A stretch of 64,000 nt of DNA from Spirochaetales bacterium. Its GTDB lineage: Bacteria > Spirochaetota > Spirochaetia > DSM-2461. How positions within the stretch are numbered: the first letter of the stretch is position 1; the number at the start of each line of letters is the position of its first letter. Both the position numbers and the translations under genes were made by a program. This document shows positions 29,101-41,007 of this stretch, in pieces. Below the pieces are notes generated by a model, which did not search any database, was not told the DNA's origin, and saw nothing but the letters and a program-made list of their open reading frames with translations. The stretch is taken from the NCBI GenBank assembly GCA_003247135.1, contig QKAW01000022.1, positions 1-64,000 of the forward strand, written 5' to 3'.

Positions 29101-29631
29101 TCAGCTTCTACAGAGATGATCGAAAATGCTCTGGAATCAGCTGGTTTATCCAGAAGTTCTAAAGCAACACTATACGACGGATACACTGGTGAAGCCTTTA
29201 AAAATCCTGTATTTGTTGGATACATGTACTACCTAAAACTTCATCACTTGGTTGATGATAAAATGCATGCCAGATCAACTGGTCCATACTCTTTAGTAAC
29301 TCAGCAACCATTGGGTGGTAAGGCTCAATTTGGTGGTCAAAGATTGGGAGAAATGGAGGTTTGGGCATTCCAGGCTTATGGAGCAGCACATACACTTCAG
29401 GAGTTATTAACTATAAAATCAGATGATATGGTTGGTAGAGCTCGTATTTATGAAAGTATTGTAAAGGGTGATGTGGCAACTTTTGCCGGTGTTCCTGAGT
29501 CTTTCAGAGTTCTTGTACAAGAACTTAGAGGTCTAGCACTAAATTTAACTATCTTTGACGAAAAAGGTAGAGAAGTTCCTTTAACAGAAAGGGATGCTGA
29601 AATAATTGACAAACAGGGAAGTCGGTTCTAA
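26146..29631 (+). CDS. rpoB: DNA-directed RNA polymerase subunit beta
   Basis: An 1161-residue beta subunit with GTG start after GGGGG. Conserved blocks include the rifampicin region [47 protein letters not shown], the Lys-rich active-site blocks [11 protein letters not shown]-like ([11 protein letters not shown]) and the C-terminal [20 protein letters not shown]. Asn488 (codon 27607-27609) occupies the place of E. coli Ser531, the residue reported in spirochaetes to go with natural rifampicin resistance. It lacks the large lineage-specific insertions of E. coli RpoB, which explains the shorter length. Followed after 13 bases by rpoC. Confidence 0.98.
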   Translation: MFVRDKSVARSYIGKEYDEVMELPNLIDIQLSSYNKFLQKEALEKGEALADQGLESVFRSIFPIESSNGELTLEFNNYTLDTNKDIISESVCKKKGLSYSVPVKASINLVFNNTGEIRQKVLYMGDIPLMTDRGTFIINGAERVVVSQIHRSPGVIFSRDKDIYSSRIIPYRGSWLEFEIDQKRELIYAKIDRKKKVLGTLFLRALGISTREQIIEHFHAIESYKVTKKSKEELVNKYFAKAVYGEKDGEQKKLYRAGEKIHPHDIDEMLASGVKKVDVVDFSAPGYLDSRVVLNCFEREESKFSKDDLEKDEPSREEAISQVYAILQPGEPITVESAEKDLKSMFFSLRRYELGSVGRYKLNKKFDYEDPNESLVLEMRDIVSTMSQLIKVYEGDASIDDIDHLGNRRIRSVGELLENSLKAAFSRMERISKERMSLKDNEALKPQDLISIKPIVAAVKEFFGSSQLSQFMDQVNPLSELTHKRRLNALGPGGLSRDRAGFEVRDVHYSHYGRMCPIETPEGPNIGLIVSLANYTKVNDFGFLETPYRKVVDGRVTKEVQYLSAMDEEKHYIAQASAVLSKEGSFMEERVAVRKSGDYTTKMPSEIKYMDVSPKQIISASASLIPFLEHDDANRALMGCNMQRQAVPLLFPEAPLVGTGMEAKCAYDSGVLVKSKVNGVVSYVSTDLVVVTPDDGSPAVDHELIKFQRTNQDTCFNQRPIVKKGEIVKVGDVLSDGPSVANGELALGKNLLVGFVPWNGYNYEDAILISERIVKEDYYTSIHIKEFITEVRETKLGPEKLTRDVPNTGERALEQLDAEGIVRVGAKVNSGAILVGKVTPKNETETTPEFKLLNSIFGEKAKEVRDSSLKLPHGVEGTVLDIQRLKRSEGDELSPGVEEVVKVLIATKRKLKEGDKMAGRHGNKGVIARILPVEDMPYMDDGTSLDICLNPLGVPSRMNIGQILETELGWAAGTLGKFFETPVFQSASTEMIENALESAGLSRSSKATLYDGYTGEAFKNPVFVGYMYYLKLHHLVDDKMHARSTGPYSLVTQQPLGGKAQFGGQRLGEMEVWAFQAYGAAHTLQELLTIKSDDMVGRARIYESIVKGDVATFAGVPESFRVLVQELRGLALNLTIFDEKGREVPLTERDAEIIDKQGSRF

Positions 29632-29644
29632 GGAGATATAGATA

Positions 29645-32600
29645 ATGAATGAACAACAAGATTTTGACCATATAATGTTAAAACTTGCTTCACCGGAACA
29701 GATCAGAGCATGGTCTTATGGTGAAGTTAAAAAACCGGAAACAATTAACTATAGAACTCTTAGACCGGAAAAAGAAGGTCTTTTCTGTGAAAGAATTTTC
29801 GGTACAACCAAAGAGTGGGAATGTTATTGTGGAAAATTCAAATCCATCCGATATAAGGGTGTTGTATGTGATAGATGTGGAGTTGAAGTTACTCACTTTA
29901 AAGTAAGAAGAGAGAGAATGGGGCATATAGAATTGGCTTGTCCTGTTTCTCATATCTGGTATTATAGATCAGTTCCATCAAGAATGGGTCTTCTTCTGGA
30001 TCTATCTATTGCCGCTTTAAGAAGTGTTTTATACTATGAAAAATATATTGTTATTGAACCGGCTGATACTGATCTAAAAAAACACCAGCTTTTAACTGAA
30101 GAAGAGTATGCTGAAGCTAGAGATAGATTTGGTGTAACTTTTACAGCAGGAATGGGTGGTGAAGCGATAAGTTCTATTCTTGAAAATCTTGATTTAGATG
30201 CAATGTCATCAGAACTAAGAGCAAAAATGGCTGAAAAGGGTGTTAAGTCCGATAAACGTCTATTAAAAAGAATTGAAATTGTTGAAAATTTTAGAGATTC
30301 TGGGAATAGATGTGAGTGGATGATTTTGGATGTTATTCCTGTAATTCCACCAGAATTAAGACCTATGGTTCAGTTAGATGGTGGAAGGTTTGCTACATCA
30401 GATTTAAATGATCTTTATAGAAGAGTTATTAATAGAAATAACCGATTAAAAAGATTAATGTCTCTACATGCTCCGGATATTATTATAAGAAATGAAAAAA
30501 GAATGCTACAGGAAGCTGTTGATGCACTATTTGATAACTCAAAGAAGAAAAAAGTTGTAAAAGGTGCTTCTAATAGACCACTTAAATCACTTTCTGATAT
30601 GTTAAAAGGTAAGCAGGGTCGATTTAGACAAAACCTTCTTGGAAAACGAGTAGACTACTCAGGGCGATCTGTAATCGTAGTTGGTCCAAACTTAAAACTT
30701 CATCAGTGTGGTCTACCGGCTAAAATGGCTTTAGAGCTTTTTAAGCCGTTTATTATGAAAAAACTTGTTGAAAGAGATATTGTATATAATATTAAAAAAG
30801 CTAAAAGCTTAGTTGAGCATGAAACTCCAGAGGTTTGGGCAGTTCTTGATGAAGTAGTAAAAGAGCATCCGGTACTTTTAAACCGTGCACCAACTCTACA
30901 TAGATTGGGTGTTCAAGCATTTGAACCTGTATTAGTTGAAGGAAAAGCTATTAGACTTCATCCACTTGTTTGTGGTGCCTTCAATGCTGACTTTGATGGT
31001 GACCAGATGGCTGTTCACGTACCATTAACAAGAGCAGCACAGATAGAGTGTTGGACATTAATGCTTTCAGATACAAATCTTATGTCCCCTGCTAATGGTC
31101 AACCAGTTGTATATCCATCACAGGATATGGTTCTTGGTATCTATCACTTAACAAGTGAAAAACCGAAAGCTAAAGGAACAGGTAAGTATTTTTCAAGTCC
31201 TGAAGAGGCTTTACTAGCAGTTCAAGCGGATGCAGTTGAGTATCAATCTCTAATTAATGTTTTAATTGATGGTGAGTGGATCAAAACTACACCGGGAAGA
31301 ATTGTATTTAATGATGTTTTACCAGATGAAGTAGGATTTGTTAACTACAGATTGGGAGACGATCAGATAAGAGAGTTAATTTCTTTTACCTATGAAGAGT
31401 ATGGTTCTTATGTTACGGTAAGAATGCTCGACATTATTAAAGATACTGGTTATAAGTATGCGACTGTTTTTGGAGCGTCAATCGGTGTTGATGATATATT
31501 AATTCCAGCTTGTAAAAAAGAGATGATTGAAGCTGCAAATGCTGAAGAGGGAAAAATCATAAACCAGTATATGCAGGGACATATTACATCTGACGAAAGA
31601 TATAACAGGGTTGTTGAAGTTTGGTCTACTACAAACGAAAAGTTGACAAACGAGATGATGGATAATGTTGAAAAGGATAAAGACGGTTTTAACAATATTT
31701 ACATGATGGCAAACTCTGGGGCGAGGGGTTCCAGAAACCAGATTAGACAGCTATCTGGTATGAGGGGTCTAATGGCTAAGCCTTCAGGAGATATTATTGA
31801 GCTTCCAATCCGTTCTAACTTTAAAGAAGGATTGTCTGTTATCGAGTTCTTTATTTCAACAAACGGTGCTCGAAAAGGTCTTGCTGATACTGCATTAAAA
31901 ACTGCGGATGCTGGATATTTAACAAGAAGACTTGTTGATATTGCTCAAGATGTTGTTATTAATGAAGAGGACTGTGGTACAATTAATGGTATTGAAATGG
32001 TAGCTCTTAAAGATGGTGAGGATATTGTTGAAGCACTATCTGATAGAATTCAAGGCCGATTTACACTTGAAAGAGTTAAGCACCCTATAACAGATGAAAT
32101 TATTATTGACGTTAACGAAGAGATAACAGATAAACTTGCAAGAGCAATCGAAGAAGTTGGTGTTGAATCTGTAAAGGTTCGAACAGTATTAACCTGTGAA
32201 GCTAAACAAGGTGTTTGTAAGAAGTGTTACGGAAGGGATTTATCCAGAAACAAAAATGTAAATATTGGTGAAGCAGTAGGTATTGTTGCTGCTCAATCAA
32301 TTGGACAACCAGGAACACAGTTGACAATGAGAACATTCCACGTTGGTGGTGCTGCATCTGCTGTTACAGAAGATAATAAAATTTCATTATCCTATCCTGT
32401 ATATGTTCGTGGAATTAAAGGACAGTCAGTAACTATAAATGATGATAAAGTTCTATTTACTCGAAAGGGTGAAATGACTGTTGCTAAAATTCTGGACACT
32501 TATAAAATAGAATCGAATGATAAAGTTCTTGTAACAGATGGTCAGAAAGTTATTAAAGGCGAAGCCATTATTGAGAGAGCCTCAGGAAATGTTGAAGCAG

Positions 32601-33847
32601 ACGATATTGCCTTTGTAATTCTTGTTGATAAAGAGATTCTTTTGGTTTCTCAGGATCAGATTGTTGAAATTAGAAATGGTTCTACTGTTAATGTTAAAGA
32701 GAATCAGGTTGTTCCAGCTGAACAATCGATTGCATTCTTTGACCCATTCAGTGATCCAATTATTGCAGAGTTTGATGGTATTACTAAATATGAGGATATT
32801 ATTTCCGGTTCAACACTAAAAGAAGAAGTTAATGAAGATACTGGAAATGTAGAGAAAAAGATTTCTGATACTGCAGCTGAAACATTACAGCCAAGAATCC
32901 TTATTTTAGATGATTCAGGTAAAGAGATTGCTTCTTACTTCTTACCTAATAATGCATATTTAAGTATTGACAATAATGAAAGGGTAACAGCCGGAACAAC
33001 AATTGCTAAACTTTTAAAAGAGAGTGCAAAAACTCAGGATATTACTGGTGGTCTTCCTCGAGTAGGTGAATTATTTGAAGCAAGAAGACCAAGATCTGAA
33101 GCTGTTTTAGCCAGAATTGGTGGAGTGGTTAGATTTAAAGGTATTGCTAAAGGTAAGAGATTAATAGTTGTTGAAGATCCTTATGGAAGAGAGTTTAAAC
33201 ATCAAATAGTAATGGGTAAACACTTGGTTGTAAGGGATGGAGATACAGTTAAAGCTGGAGAAAAACTGTGTGAAGGTAATATCGATCCACATGATATTCT
33301 TGATATTCTTGGAGAAAATGCACTTCAAAGATTCCTTGTTGATGAAGTTCAGGAAGTTTATCGAATGCAGGGTGTACAGATAAATGATAAACATATTGGT
33401 GTTATTGTTCGACAGATGATGAGAAAGATTGAGATTATTGAAGTTGGAGATACTCACTTTATCTATGGTCAGCAAGTTGATAAATACTCCTTTAGAAAAG
33501 AGAATGAAAAGGTTGTTGCAGAGGGTGGTCAACCTGCCATAGCAAGACCATTGTTACTTGGTATAACAAGAGCTTCTCTACAAATTGATTCTTGGATCTC
33601 TGCTGCATCATTCCAGGAAACCACCAGAGTTCTAACAAATGCCGCAATAGCTGGTGATATAGATGAACTACGTGGACTAAAAGAGAATGTAGTAATTGGT
33701 CACTTAATTCCAGCCGGAACAGGTATGAAAAGATATCAGGGACCTAAACTTTACAATGAAGAAGTTGAGGATTTAGATCAACATGTTCAGGAAATAATGA
33801 ATGAAAGAGCTAAATTAGCTCTTGAAGAACCTGAAGAAGATTTTTAA
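29645..33847 (+). CDS. rpoC: DNA-directed RNA polymerase subunit beta-prime
   Basis: A 1400-residue beta-prime subunit. The N-terminal zinc site is CYCGKF with CDRCGVEV. The catalytic loop NADFDGDQM supplies the Mg2+-binding Asp449, Asp451 and Asp453. The second zinc cluster includes CKKCYGRDL, and trigger-loop and bridge-helix sequences are present ([16 protein letters not shown]). Length is close to E. coli (1407). Overlapping frames inside it are not genes. Confidence 0.98.
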   Translation: MNEQQDFDHIMLKLASPEQIRAWSYGEVKKPETINYRTLRPEKEGLFCERIFGTTKEWECYCGKFKSIRYKGVVCDRCGVEVTHFKVRRERMGHIELACPVSHIWYYRSVPSRMGLLLDLSIAALRSVLYYEKYIVIEPADTDLKKHQLLTEEEYAEARDRFGVTFTAGMGGEAISSILENLDLDAMSSELRAKMAEKGVKSDKRLLKRIEIVENFRDSGNRCEWMILDVIPVIPPELRPMVQLDGGRFATSDLNDLYRRVINRNNRLKRLMSLHAPDIIIRNEKRMLQEAVDALFDNSKKKKVVKGASNRPLKSLSDMLKGKQGRFRQNLLGKRVDYSGRSVIVVGPNLKLHQCGLPAKMALELFKPFIMKKLVERDIVYNIKKAKSLVEHETPEVWAVLDEVVKEHPVLLNRAPTLHRLGVQAFEPVLVEGKAIRLHPLVCGAFNADFDGDQMAVHVPLTRAAQIECWTLMLSDTNLMSPANGQPVVYPSQDMVLGIYHLTSEKPKAKGTGKYFSSPEEALLAVQADAVEYQSLINVLIDGEWIKTTPGRIVFNDVLPDEVGFVNYRLGDDQIRELISFTYEEYGSYVTVRMLDIIKDTGYKYATVFGASIGVDDILIPACKKEMIEAANAEEGKIINQYMQGHITSDERYNRVVEVWSTTNEKLTNEMMDNVEKDKDGFNNIYMMANSGARGSRNQIRQLSGMRGLMAKPSGDIIELPIRSNFKEGLSVIEFFISTNGARKGLADTALKTADAGYLTRRLVDIAQDVVINEEDCGTINGIEMVALKDGEDIVEALSDRIQGRFTLERVKHPITDEIIIDVNEEITDKLARAIEEVGVESVKVRTVLTCEAKQGVCKKCYGRDLSRNKNVNIGEAVGIVAAQSIGQPGTQLTMRTFHVGGAASAVTEDNKISLSYPVYVRGIKGQSVTINDDKVLFTRKGEMTVAKILDTYKIESNDKVLVTDGQKVIKGEAIIERASGNVEADDIAFVILVDKEILLVSQDQIVEIRNGSTVNVKENQVVPAEQSIAFFDPFSDPIIAEFDGITKYEDIISGSTLKEEVNEDTGNVEKKISDTAAETLQPRILILDDSGKEIASYFLPNNAYLSIDNNERVTAGTTIAKLLKESAKTQDITGGLPRVGELFEARRPRSEAVLARIGGVVRFKGIAKGKRLIVVEDPYGREFKHQIVMGKHLVVRDGDTVKAGEKLCEGNIDPHDILDILGENALQRFLVDEVQEVYRMQGVQINDKHIGVIVRQMMRKIEIIEVGDTHFIYGQQVDKYSFRKENEKVVAEGGQPAIARPLLLGITRASLQIDSWISAASFQETTRVLTNAAIAGDIDELRGLKENVVIGHLIPAGTGMKRYQGPKLYNEEVEDLDQHVQEIMNERAKLALEEPEEDF

Positions 33848-33853
33848 TTATTT

Positions 33854-33889
33854 TTCAAGGGTTTATGCTGGACCCTTGAATTTATATTT
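33854..33889 (+). terminator. Probable terminator after rpoC
   Basis: A perfect 9-bp stem TTCAAGGGT/ACCCTTGAA (33854-33862, 33872-33880) with a 9-base loop is followed by TTTATATTT. The T run is interrupted, so termination may be partial. Confidence 0.6.
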
Positions 33890-33995
33890 ACAGTGTGCTA
33901 TTTTTTCAAAACATGCTGAAAACAAATATCGTGGATTTTAACTTTGTTATTTTGCGGGTTCATTTGATATTTAATTATTTTAATGGGAGAGGCTA

Positions 33996-34370
33996 ATGCC
34001 AACAGTTAATCAATTAGTTAGAAACGGACGAAAGTCCACAAATAAGAAGACTAAAGCACCTGCATTGCAGGGTTGTCCTCAAAAAAGAGGAGTATGTACA
34101 AGGGTAATGACTGTTACTCCAAAGAAACCAAACTCTGCTCTTAGAAAAGTTGCAAGGGTTAGACTTTCAAATGGTATAGAGGTAACTGCTTATATTCCAG
34201 GTATTGGTCATAACTTACAGGAGCACAGTGTTGTTTGTTTAAGAGGTGGAGCAATTAAAGATCTACCAGGTGTTAGATATCACGTAATTCGAGGTACAAA
34301 AGATACTTTAGGTGTTGAGTCAAGAAGACAGGCACGAAGTAAATATGGTACTAAGAGACCTAAGGCTTAA
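33996..34370 (+). CDS. rpsL: 30S ribosomal protein S12
   Basis: A 124-residue S12 with the decoding-centre motifs [17 protein letters not shown] and [15 protein letters not shown] and the end SRYGTKRPK-like ([10 protein letters not shown]). The Lys in PKKPNS equivalent to E. coli Lys43 is present, so no streptomycin-resistance change is visible there. Preceded by GGGAGAGG. Gene order rpsL-rpsG-tuf. Confidence 0.97.
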   Translation: MPTVNQLVRNGRKSTNKKTKAPALQGCPQKRGVCTRVMTVTPKKPNSALRKVARVRLSNGIEVTAYIPGIGHNLQEHSVVCLRGGAIKDLPGVRYHVIRGTKDTLGVESRRQARSKYGTKRPKA

Positions 34371-34380
34371 GGGGTAAGTA

Positions 34381-34848
34381 ATGTCAAGACGAAGAACAGC
34401 AGAAAAAAGACCAGTAACACCAGATTCAAAGTATAGTAGTAAGGTTGTTGCAAAATTTATTTCTAGAATGATGATTGATGGAAAAAGATCAGTAAGTCGA
34501 GCTTGTTTGTATGGTGCTATGGATTTTTTAGCAGCTAAAACAGAAAAAGATGCACTAGAGGTTTTCTTAAAGTCATTAGAAAATGTTAAGCCGGCAGTTG
34601 AGGTTAAATCAAGAAGAGTTGGTGGTTCTACATATCAGATACCTGTTGAGGTTAGTGATGTTAGAAAAGAAGCTTTATCTATGAGATGGATTATTGCTGC
34701 AGCTCGAAAGAGAAATGGTAAAACAATGTCTCAAAAGTTAGGCGCTGAATTATTGGATGCTTTCAATTCTACCGGGACAGCTTTTAAAAAGAAAGAAGAT
34801 GTTCATAGAATGGCTGAGGCAAATAAAGCATTTTCACACTATAAATGA
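34381..34848 (+). CDS. rpsG: 30S ribosomal protein S7
   Basis: A 155-residue S7 with [40 protein letters not shown] and [14 protein letters not shown]. It nucleates assembly of the 30S head. In many bacteria fusA follows here; in this window a terminator and a 366-base gap follow instead. Confidence 0.97.
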   Translation: MSRRRTAEKRPVTPDSKYSSKVVAKFISRMMIDGKRSVSRACLYGAMDFLAAKTEKDALEVFLKSLENVKPAVEVKSRRVGGSTYQIPVEVSDVRKEALSMRWIIAAARKRNGKTMSQKLGAELLDAFNSTGTAFKKKEDVHRMAEANKAFSHYK

Positions 34849-35214
34849 TAATTTAATTTATTTTTTTTGATAAAACCTAATTTTACTCTTGATAAAAGAT
34901 TAAAGTTAGGTTATTTTGTTTTAACACTTGAGTTTTGCTTGGGTGTCTAATGAAATTAGTATGTTTAGAAATATTTTGTATATTTCTTACTGGCAGAATG
35001 ATTACATAGGGTAATCCGCTTTTGAACCAGGTTTGTTAGTGAAAAGTAATGTCAAACCGCTGTTTTTAACAGTAGGTGATTTTTTTATGCAAACTTAAAT
35101 ATTTTATATATCTGTTCTTAAGCTTACCCTTATAACTGTAATGTTCTATATAAGTATATACCCTGTAATGGTATTTATATTTTATTTATTAGCAATATTA
35201 TCCAGGAGGAAGGA
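34849..35214 (+). other. 366-base rpsG-tuf intergenic region with several hairpins
   Basis: No gene is visible. Left to right it holds a terminator (34874-34922), a wobble-rich hairpin (34924-34946), an inverted repeat GGTTTG/CAAACC (35030-35035, 35053-35058), a small hairpin CTGTT-TTT-AACAG (35060-35072) followed 6 bases later by seven T, an AT-rich stretch that may hold the tuf promoter (TATAAC and TATAAG hexamers near 35130 and 35150), and the strong tuf Shine-Dalgarno CAGGAGGAAGG. The layout suggests a regulated leader for tuf. Confidence 0.5.
34874..34922 (+). terminator. Intrinsic terminator after rpsG
   Basis: A 12-bp stem with one G-U pair: AACCTAATTTTA (34874-34885) and TAAAGTTAGGTT (34901-34912), then ATTTTGTTTT. 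Confidence 0.75.
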
Positions 35215-36405
35215 ATGGCTAAGGAAAAATTTCAACGAACTAAACCGCATATAAATGTTGGTACTATTGGGCATGTTGACCATGGTAAGACTACTCTTAC
35301 AGCGGCAATAAGTGCATATTGTTCATTCAAAAATGGTGACGGAAAGATCATGAGTTATGAAGATATCGATAACGCTCCAGAAGAGAGAGAAAGAGGTATT
35401 ACAATTAACTCTAGACATATTGAGTATGAAACAGCTTCAAGACACTATGCTCACGTAGACTGTCCGGGACATGCTGACTATGTTAAGAATATGATCACAG
35501 GTGCTGCACAAATGGATGGAGCTATTTTATTGGTAGCAGCAGATTCAGGTCCTGAGCCTCAAACAAGAGAGCATATTCTTCTTGCAAGACAGGTTGGTGT
35601 TCCAAAGTTAATGGTTTTCTTAAATAAAATGGATTTAGCTGACCCTGAGTTAGTTGAGTTGGTTGAAATGGAAGTTATGGAGTTACTATCAGAGTATGGT
35701 TTTCCAGGTGATGAAACTCCAATTATTAAAGGTTCTGCGTTCCAGGCAATGTCTGCAATCGATGATACAGCTAAAACAGCATGTATTGAAGAGCTTTTAA
35801 ATACAATGGATACATATTTCCCAATCCCAACAAGAGAGGTTGATAAGGACTTCTTAATGCCAATTGAGGATGTTTTCTCAATTTCTGGTCGAGGTACAGT
35901 TGTAACAGGAAGAATTGAAACAGGTGTTCTTCATGTTGGTGATGTTTGTGAAATCGTAGGTATTAGAGATACTCAAACAACTACATGTACAGGTGTTGAG
36001 ATGTTTAATAAGCTTTTAGATGAGGGGCAAGCTGGGGATAACGTTGGTGCTCTTTTAAGAGGTATTGATAAAAATGCTGTACAAAGAGGTCAAGTTCTTT
36101 GTAAGCCAAAATCAATTTTACCACACACAAAATTCTCTGCAGCATTATATGTTTTAACAAAAGATGAGGGTGGTAGACACAATCCTTTCTTCTCAGGTTA
36201 TAGACCTCAATTCTACTTTAGAACAACAGATATTACTGGTACAGTAACTCTTCCTGAAGATAAACAAATGGTTATGCCTGGTGATAACGTAACAATTACT
36301 GTTGAGTTAATTCATCCAATTGCGATGACACAAGGTTTAAGATTCTCTATCCGAGAGGGTGGTAGAACAGTTGCTTCTGGTCAAATATCAGAGATAATCG
36401 CATAG
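35215..36405 (+). CDS. tuf: Elongation factor Tu
   Basis: A 396-residue EF-Tu. The GTPase motifs are GHVDHGKT (P loop), DCPGHADY and NKMD. The effector region is RERGITIN, and domains II and III follow normally ([19 protein letters not shown]). It delivers aminoacyl-tRNA to the ribosome. Preceded by a near-perfect Shine-Dalgarno 8 bases upstream. Only one tuf is present in this window, and fusA is not adjacent. Confidence 0.98.
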   Translation: MAKEKFQRTKPHINVGTIGHVDHGKTTLTAAISAYCSFKNGDGKIMSYEDIDNAPEERERGITINSRHIEYETASRHYAHVDCPGHADYVKNMITGAAQMDGAILLVAADSGPEPQTREHILLARQVGVPKLMVFLNKMDLADPELVELVEMEVMELLSEYGFPGDETPIIKGSAFQAMSAIDDTAKTACIEELLNTMDTYFPIPTREVDKDFLMPIEDVFSISGRGTVVTGRIETGVLHVGDVCEIVGIRDTQTTTCTGVEMFNKLLDEGQAGDNVGALLRGIDKNAVQRGQVLCKPKSILPHTKFSAALYVLTKDEGGRHNPFFSGYRPQFYFRTTDITGTVTLPEDKQMVMPGDNVTITVELIHPIAMTQGLRFSIREGGRTVASGQISEIIA

Positions 36406-36414
36406 TAATCGAGG

Positions 36415-36440
36415 TAGGTCGAACCTGAGGGTTCGATCTA
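36415..36440 (+). other. Hairpin between tuf and rpsJ
   Basis: TAGGTCGAACC (36415-36425) pairs with GGTTCGATCTA (36430-36440), loop TGAG, one G-U pair. No T run follows; the Shine-Dalgarno of rpsJ lies right after it. It could be a processing site or an S10-operon control element. Confidence 0.45.
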
Positions 36441-36451
36441 ATGGGGGAATA

Positions 36452-36763
36452 ATGGGAAAAGAAGGAAGAATTCGAGTTAGATTAAGAGGGTTTGATGTTC
36501 AGTTGCTGGATCAATCAGCAAAAGCAATTGTTCAATCAGTACAAAAACAGGGCGCAAAAGTTGCTGGACCTGTTCCTTTACCAACGAGAATTAGTAAGTA
36601 TACAGTGCTTCGTTCTCCTTTTGTAAACAAAAAAGCTAGAGAACAATTTGAAATGAGAACGCATAAGCGTCTTATTGATATTTTAGAACCAACCTCTGCT
36701 GTTATGGATGCTTTAATGAAGCTGGAACTCCCTGCTGGAGTTGACGTAGACATCAAACAGTAA
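36452..36763 (+). CDS. rpsJ: 30S ribosomal protein S10
   Basis: A 103-residue S10 ([55 protein letters not shown]). It is also a NusG/antitermination partner. First gene of the S10 operon block; 46 bases after tuf, so probably co-transcribed with it. Confidence 0.97.
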   Translation: MGKEGRIRVRLRGFDVQLLDQSAKAIVQSVQKQGAKVAGPVPLPTRISKYTVLRSPFVNKKAREQFEMRTHKRLIDILEPTSAVMDALMKLELPAGVDVDIKQ

Positions 36764-36788
36764 GTGCAGATAATAGGATAGGTATTAA

Positions 36789-37406
36789 ATGATAAGTCTT
36801 ATCGGCAAAAAAGTTGGAATGACACAGGTATTTAACGAAAAGGGTGAATTAGTGCCTGTAACAGTTGTTAAGTTTGAATCAAATGTTGTAGTAGGTCAAA
36901 GAGTTGCTGCAAAAGATGGTTATGAAGCAGTTGTTATCGGAACTATGGAGACAAAAGAGAGTAAAGTTTCCAAACCAGTTGCTGGTCAATTCAAAGAAGT
37001 GGCGCCTCAAAAACTAGTTATGGAGTTTAGAGGTTTTGAGAAAGAGTGTAAGGTGGGTGACTCATTTGGTGTTGAGTTGCTTGATGGTGTATCTTTTGTA
37101 GACGTAACTGGAACTTCTAAAGGTAAAGGTTATGCCGGTGTTATGAAGAAGCATAATTTTGGTGGTGGTCGAGCCACACATGGTTCTAAATTTCACAGGG
37201 AAAATGGTGGTACAGGAATGGCTACTACTCCAGGTCGAGTAATTAAAAATACTAAAATGGCCGGAAGAATGGGTAGTGACAAAATTACTGTTCAGAACCT
37301 AGAATTAGTTAGGGTTGATGCAGAGTTGCAGATTGCTTTAATTAAAGGTGCCGTTCCAGGAAAACGAGGTGGTCTCGTTGTCGTTAGAAACGCGAAGAAG
37401 AAGTAG
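36789..37406 (+). CDS. rplC: 50S ribosomal protein L3
   Basis: A 205-residue L3 starting [20 protein letters not shown] and containing the peptidyl-transferase-facing loop [19 protein letters not shown] and [13 protein letters not shown]. Second gene of the S10 block. Confidence 0.97.
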   Translation: MISLIGKKVGMTQVFNEKGELVPVTVVKFESNVVVGQRVAAKDGYEAVVIGTMETKESKVSKPVAGQFKEVAPQKLVMEFRGFEKECKVGDSFGVELLDGVSFVDVTGTSKGKGYAGVMKKHNFGGGRATHGSKFHRENGGTGMATTPGRVIKNTKMAGRMGSDKITVQNLELVRVDAELQIALIKGAVPGKRGGLVVVRNAKKK

Positions 37407-37414
37407 GGGATATT

Positions 37415-38038
37415 ATGGACAAGAAGGTATATTCAATAGAGGGTAAAGAGTTAAGAACTGTTACTCTTGATGATGCTGTTTTCGCTCGTGAAGTTAGCGA
37501 AGGTTCAATTTATCTTGCTATAAATAATGAGCTAGCTAACAGAAGAGTTGGAACTGCTTGTACACAGACAAGAAAAGATGTTACTGGTAGTACGGCAAAA
37601 CCTTGGAAGCAAAAAGGTACAGGTAGAGCTCGAGCGGGAGATAAAAAATCACCAGTTTGGGTAGGTGGAGGTACAGCATTTGGACCAAAACCAAGAGATT
37701 ATAGTTACTCTATGCCGCGAAAAGCTAAAAGATTGGCAATGATGTCAATATTAAGCTTAAAAGCTAAGACTGATCTAATTACTGTTGTCGAAGATTTTAC
37801 TATTGAATCTGGTAAAACAAAAGATTTCGTAAAGGTAATTAGCAATTTTGTAGAGAAAGAGAGAACTGTTGTTATTCTTAAAGATGATGACGCAATGGTT
37901 AGAAGAGCAGGAAGAAACGTTCCAAATGTAAAATTTCTTGCTTATAATAGATTAAAAGCACATGAGCTTTTCTATGGAAAGAAGATTGTTGTTTTAGAAG
38001 GCGCAGTTGAAAAACTGAATGAATTCTACGGGAAATAA
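37415..38038 (+). CDS. rplD: 50S ribosomal protein L4
   Basis: A 207-residue L4/L1e-type protein. The exit-tunnel loop is KPWKQKGTGRARAGDKKSPV and GGGTAFGPKPRDYSY. In E. coli L4 represses this operon; a leader for that is not obvious here. Confidence 0.97.
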   Translation: MDKKVYSIEGKELRTVTLDDAVFAREVSEGSIYLAINNELANRRVGTACTQTRKDVTGSTAKPWKQKGTGRARAGDKKSPVWVGGGTAFGPKPRDYSYSMPRKAKRLAMMSILSLKAKTDLITVVEDFTIESGKTKDFVKVISNFVEKERTVVILKDDDAMVRRAGRNVPNVKFLAYNRLKAHELFYGKKIVVLEGAVEKLNEFYGK

Positions 38039-38047
38039 AAGGGATAA

Positions 38048-38365
38048 ATGATGACAGTTGATCAAATACTTTTAGAACCGGTTATTACTGAGAAGTCTAT
38101 CAGCTTAAGAGAGAATGAAAGTAAACAGTATACTTTTAAGGTTGATGCTAAAGCAAATAAGATACAGATAAAAGAAGCTGTAAGTAAGTTGTTTTCAGTA
38201 ACTGCTACTGATTGTAATATAGTTAATGTAAAGAGAAAACAGAAGGCTAACCTTCCTGTTTCTAGAGCAAGCTACAAACGTGGTCATGGTTATTCGTCGT
38301 CTTGGAAAAAAGCTATTGTAACACTAGCTAAAGGCGATAAGATTGACATGTTTGAAGGCGCATAG
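38048..38365 (+). CDS. rplW: 50S ribosomal protein L23
   Basis: A 105-residue L23 ([36 protein letters not shown]). It lines the tunnel exit and docks trigger factor and SRP. ATG ATG start; the second ATG is equally possible. Confidence 0.96.
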   Translation: MMTVDQILLEPVITEKSISLRENESKQYTFKVDAKANKIQIKEAVSKLFSVTATDCNIVNVKRKQKANLPVSRASYKRGHGYSSSWKKAIVTLAKGDKIDMFEGA

Positions 38366-38388
38366 ATCAAAGGTTTAGGAGGAATTCT

Positions 38389-39213
38389 GTGGGAATTAAA
38401 ACTTATAGTCCTAGAACACCTGGTCTTAGATTAAGACAAAGTTTAACAACTGAAGGTTTATCAAAAGAGAAACCTTTAAAGGCACTAACAAAAGGTCATG
38501 CTAGCAAAGCTGGTAGAGGTGCTGATGGAAGTATTAGTGTTAGACGACGTGGTGGTGGACATAAACGGAAGTTAAGAGCAATAGATTTTAAACGAAATAA
38601 GTATGGAGTACCAGGTACTGTTAAAGCTATCGAGTATGATCCAAACAGAAGTGCAAATCTTGCTTTAATTTATTATGCCGATGGTGATAAACGATATATT
38701 GTTGCACCAAAAGGTTTAGAAGTAGGCGCAACAATTGTAAGTGGACCTGATGCACCAATTGCACTTGGTAACGCACTACCTTTAGAGTTAATACCTGTTG
38801 GTAGATTAGTTCATAATATTGAATTACAACTAGGTAAAGGAGCTCAATTAGTAAGATCTGCAGGTGCTGGTGCACAGCTTGCTGCTAAAGAGGGAGATTA
38901 CGTAACTGTTAAACTTCCTTCAGGTGAGATGAGATTAGTTTTCGGAAAATGTATGGCTACATTGGGCGAAGTTGGTAATCAAGATCACATGAACATCAAG
39001 CTTGGTAAAGCTGGTAGATCAAGATGGCTAGGGAATAGACCAAAAGTTAGGGGTGTTGTAATGAACCCTGTTGATCACCCTCATGGTGGTGGTGAAGGTA
39101 AAACTTCTGGTGGTAGACATCCTGTTTCTCCTTGGGGACAACCTACAAAAGGTTTCAAAACAAGAAAGAAACATAACAAAACTGACAAATTCATTGTCAA
39201 ACGAAGAAAATAG
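38389..39213 (+). CDS. rplB: 50S ribosomal protein L2
   Basis: A 274-residue L2 with GTG start after AGGAGG. Contains GRNNxGRxxxRxxGGGHKR-like [18 protein letters not shown] and the active-centre segment [20 protein letters not shown] with the conserved histidine. Standard length. Confidence 0.97.
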   Translation: MGIKTYSPRTPGLRLRQSLTTEGLSKEKPLKALTKGHASKAGRGADGSISVRRRGGGHKRKLRAIDFKRNKYGVPGTVKAIEYDPNRSANLALIYYADGDKRYIVAPKGLEVGATIVSGPDAPIALGNALPLELIPVGRLVHNIELQLGKGAQLVRSAGAGAQLAAKEGDYVTVKLPSGEMRLVFGKCMATLGEVGNQDHMNIKLGKAGRSRWLGNRPKVRGVVMNPVDHPHGGGEGKTSGGRHPVSPWGQPTKGFKTRKKHNKTDKFIVKRRK

Positions 39214-39222
39214 GAGTAAAGC

Positions 39223-39498
39223 GTGTCAAGATCAATTAAAAAGGGTCCATTTGTCGCTAAAAGCCTTTATAAGAAAGTTGAAGCTGCAAAAGCTGGCGAT
39301 AAAAAGATGATCAAGACTTTTTCTAGAACATCTACTATTGTTCCTGATATGGTTGGTTTAACTGTATCTGTTTACAATGGTAAAACTTGGGTTCCTGTGT
39401 ATGTTACTGAGAATCTTGTTGGACACAAATTCGGTGAATTTGCCCCTACGAGAGTATACAAAGGTCACGCTGGATCTGACAAGAAGTCTAAGAAATAG
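39223..39498 (+). CDS. rpsS: 30S ribosomal protein S19
   Basis: A 91-residue S19 ([56 protein letters not shown]). GTG start after AGGAG. Confidence 0.97.
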   Translation: MSRSIKKGPFVAKSLYKKVEAAKAGDKKMIKTFSRTSTIVPDMVGLTVSVYNGKTWVPVYVTENLVGHKFGEFAPTRVYKGHAGSDKKSKK

Positions 39499-39509
39499 GT
39501 TGGGTATAA

Positions 39510-39875
39510 ATGGAAGCAAAAAAAGGTTATAGCGCCAAAGCTAAAGGTTTACCAATGTCTCCTTTTAAGATACGACCTGTGGCTGATTTAGTAAGAGGTA
39601 AATCTTATGTTGAATCAGTTGCAGTATTAGAAGCATTGCCAAATAAAAGTGCAAAACTTCTAAAGAAAGTACTTCAATCAGCTGGTGCAAATGCAATGTT
39701 TCAAAACAGTCAGCTAGATGAAGAAATGTTGTATATTAAAGAGCTACTTGTTGATGCAGGTCCAAGTCAAAAAAGAATCTGGGCTAGATCAAGAGGTAGA
39801 GCTGATAGATTAATTAAAAGATCCTCTCACATCTCTATTGTGTTGGATGAAAAAAAGTTGCAGGGGAATAAGTAG
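39510..39875 (+). CDS. rplV: 50S ribosomal protein L22
   Basis: A 121-residue L22 (SPFKIRPVADLVRGK, KSAKLLKKVLQSAGANA, GPSQKRIWARSRGRADRLIK). Its tunnel loop is standard. Directly abuts rpsC. Confidence 0.97.
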   Translation: MEAKKGYSAKAKGLPMSPFKIRPVADLVRGKSYVESVAVLEALPNKSAKLLKKVLQSAGANAMFQNSQLDEEMLYIKELLVDAGPSQKRIWARSRGRADRLIKRSSHISIVLDEKKLQGNK

Positions 39876-40580
39876 ATGGGACAAAAAGTACATCCTTACG
39901 GACTAAGACTTGGTATCAATAAAACATGGAAGTCAAAGTGGTATGTAGATCCAAAAGAGTATGCAAACACTTTACATGAAGATTTACAAATCAGACAAGC
40001 TGTATTAAATAGTAGCGAAGGGAAGAGTGCTGAAGTATCAGATGTTGAGATAATCAGACAGCCACAAAGAGTTACTATTATGATATCTACAGCAAAGCCT
40101 GGAGTAATTATTGGTTCTAAAGGTGCTAATATTGAAAAAATGGGTAGCGATCTTCAGAAATTTACTGACAAAAAGATTCAAATAAAAATCAAGGAAGTAA
40201 AAAAACCTGAAATTGATGCTCAAATTATTGCAATAAATGTTGCAAAACAACTTAAAGGAAGAGCTGCATTCAGAAGAGTCTTAAAAATGGCTATGCAAAG
40301 TGCAATGAGATCTGGCGCTCAGGGGATTAAAATTAAACTTTCTGGTCGTCTAGGTGGAGCTGAAATGGCTCGAACGCAGCTGGTAAAAGAAGGTAGAACT
40401 CCGCTTCATACTTTAAGAGCTAATATCGATTACGGATTCTCAAGAGCCGAAACTACTTATGGTGCCATTGGTGTTAAAGTATGGGTTTTTAATGGTGAAG
40501 TTTATGGTAATGAGCAAAAAGAAGACGCTGGACTTTTAGTTAAGAAACAGCGGGAAAGCCGACCTTCAAGGAGCAAGTAA
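39876..40580 (+). CDS. rpsC: 30S ribosomal protein S3
   Basis: A 234-residue S3: [20 protein letters not shown], a KH domain with [15 protein letters not shown], and a C-terminal domain ([30 protein letters not shown]). No spacer after rplV. Confidence 0.97.
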   Translation: MGQKVHPYGLRLGINKTWKSKWYVDPKEYANTLHEDLQIRQAVLNSSEGKSAEVSDVEIIRQPQRVTIMISTAKPGVIIGSKGANIEKMGSDLQKFTDKKIQIKIKEVKKPEIDAQIIAINVAKQLKGRAAFRRVLKMAMQSAMRSGAQGIKIKLSGRLGGAEMARTQLVKEGRTPLHTLRANIDYGFSRAETTYGAIGVKVWVFNGEVYGNEQKEDAGLLVKKQRESRPSRSK

Positions 40581-40581
40581 C

Positions 40582-41004
40582 GTGTTAAGTCCTAAACGAG
40601 TTAAACATAGAAAGGTACATAGAGGTAGAGCAATACCAACAGGTTCAGCAACTAAAGGGAATAAAATTTCATTTGGTGAAATTGGATTGGTATCTACTGA
40701 AAACGAATGGATTACAAGTCGGCAGATTGAAGCTGCCAGGATAGCATCAACAAGATATTGTAAAAGAGAGGGAAAGGTTTTTATTAGAATTTTCCCACAT
40801 ATTCCTTATACAAAAAAGCCAGCAGAGACTAGACAAGGTAAAGGTAAAGGATCTGTTGAAAAATGGGTTGCGGCTGTTAAAAACGGAACTGTAATGTTCG
40901 AAATTGGTGGTGTTGATATTAACATTGCAAGAAGAGCATTAGAGCTTGCAGCAGGTAAACTTCCTGTTAAGTGCAAGATTGTTGAGAGAAGGAATCTGGG
41001 GTAG
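40582..41004 (+). CDS. rplP: 50S ribosomal protein L16
   Basis: A 140-residue L16 ([54 protein letters not shown]). GTG start, one base after the rpsC stop. Confidence 0.97.
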   Translation: MLSPKRVKHRKVHRGRAIPTGSATKGNKISFGEIGLVSTENEWITSRQIEAARIASTRYCKREGKVFIRIFPHIPYTKKPAETRQGKGKGSVEKWVAAVKNGTVMFEIGGVDINIARRALELAAGKLPVKCKIVERRNLG

Positions 41005-41007
41005 GAT

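Noticed and set aside
32622-32819. Open frame within rpoC
   Set aside because: Out of frame with a conserved 1400-residue protein; no independent evidence.
35089-35100. Three-codon frame ATG CAA ACT TAA before tuf as an upstream peptide
   Set aside because: No Shine-Dalgarno and no sign of regulation by it.
36415-36440. Hairpin before rpsJ as a terminator
   Set aside because: No T run follows, and the spacing to rpsJ suggests co-transcription.
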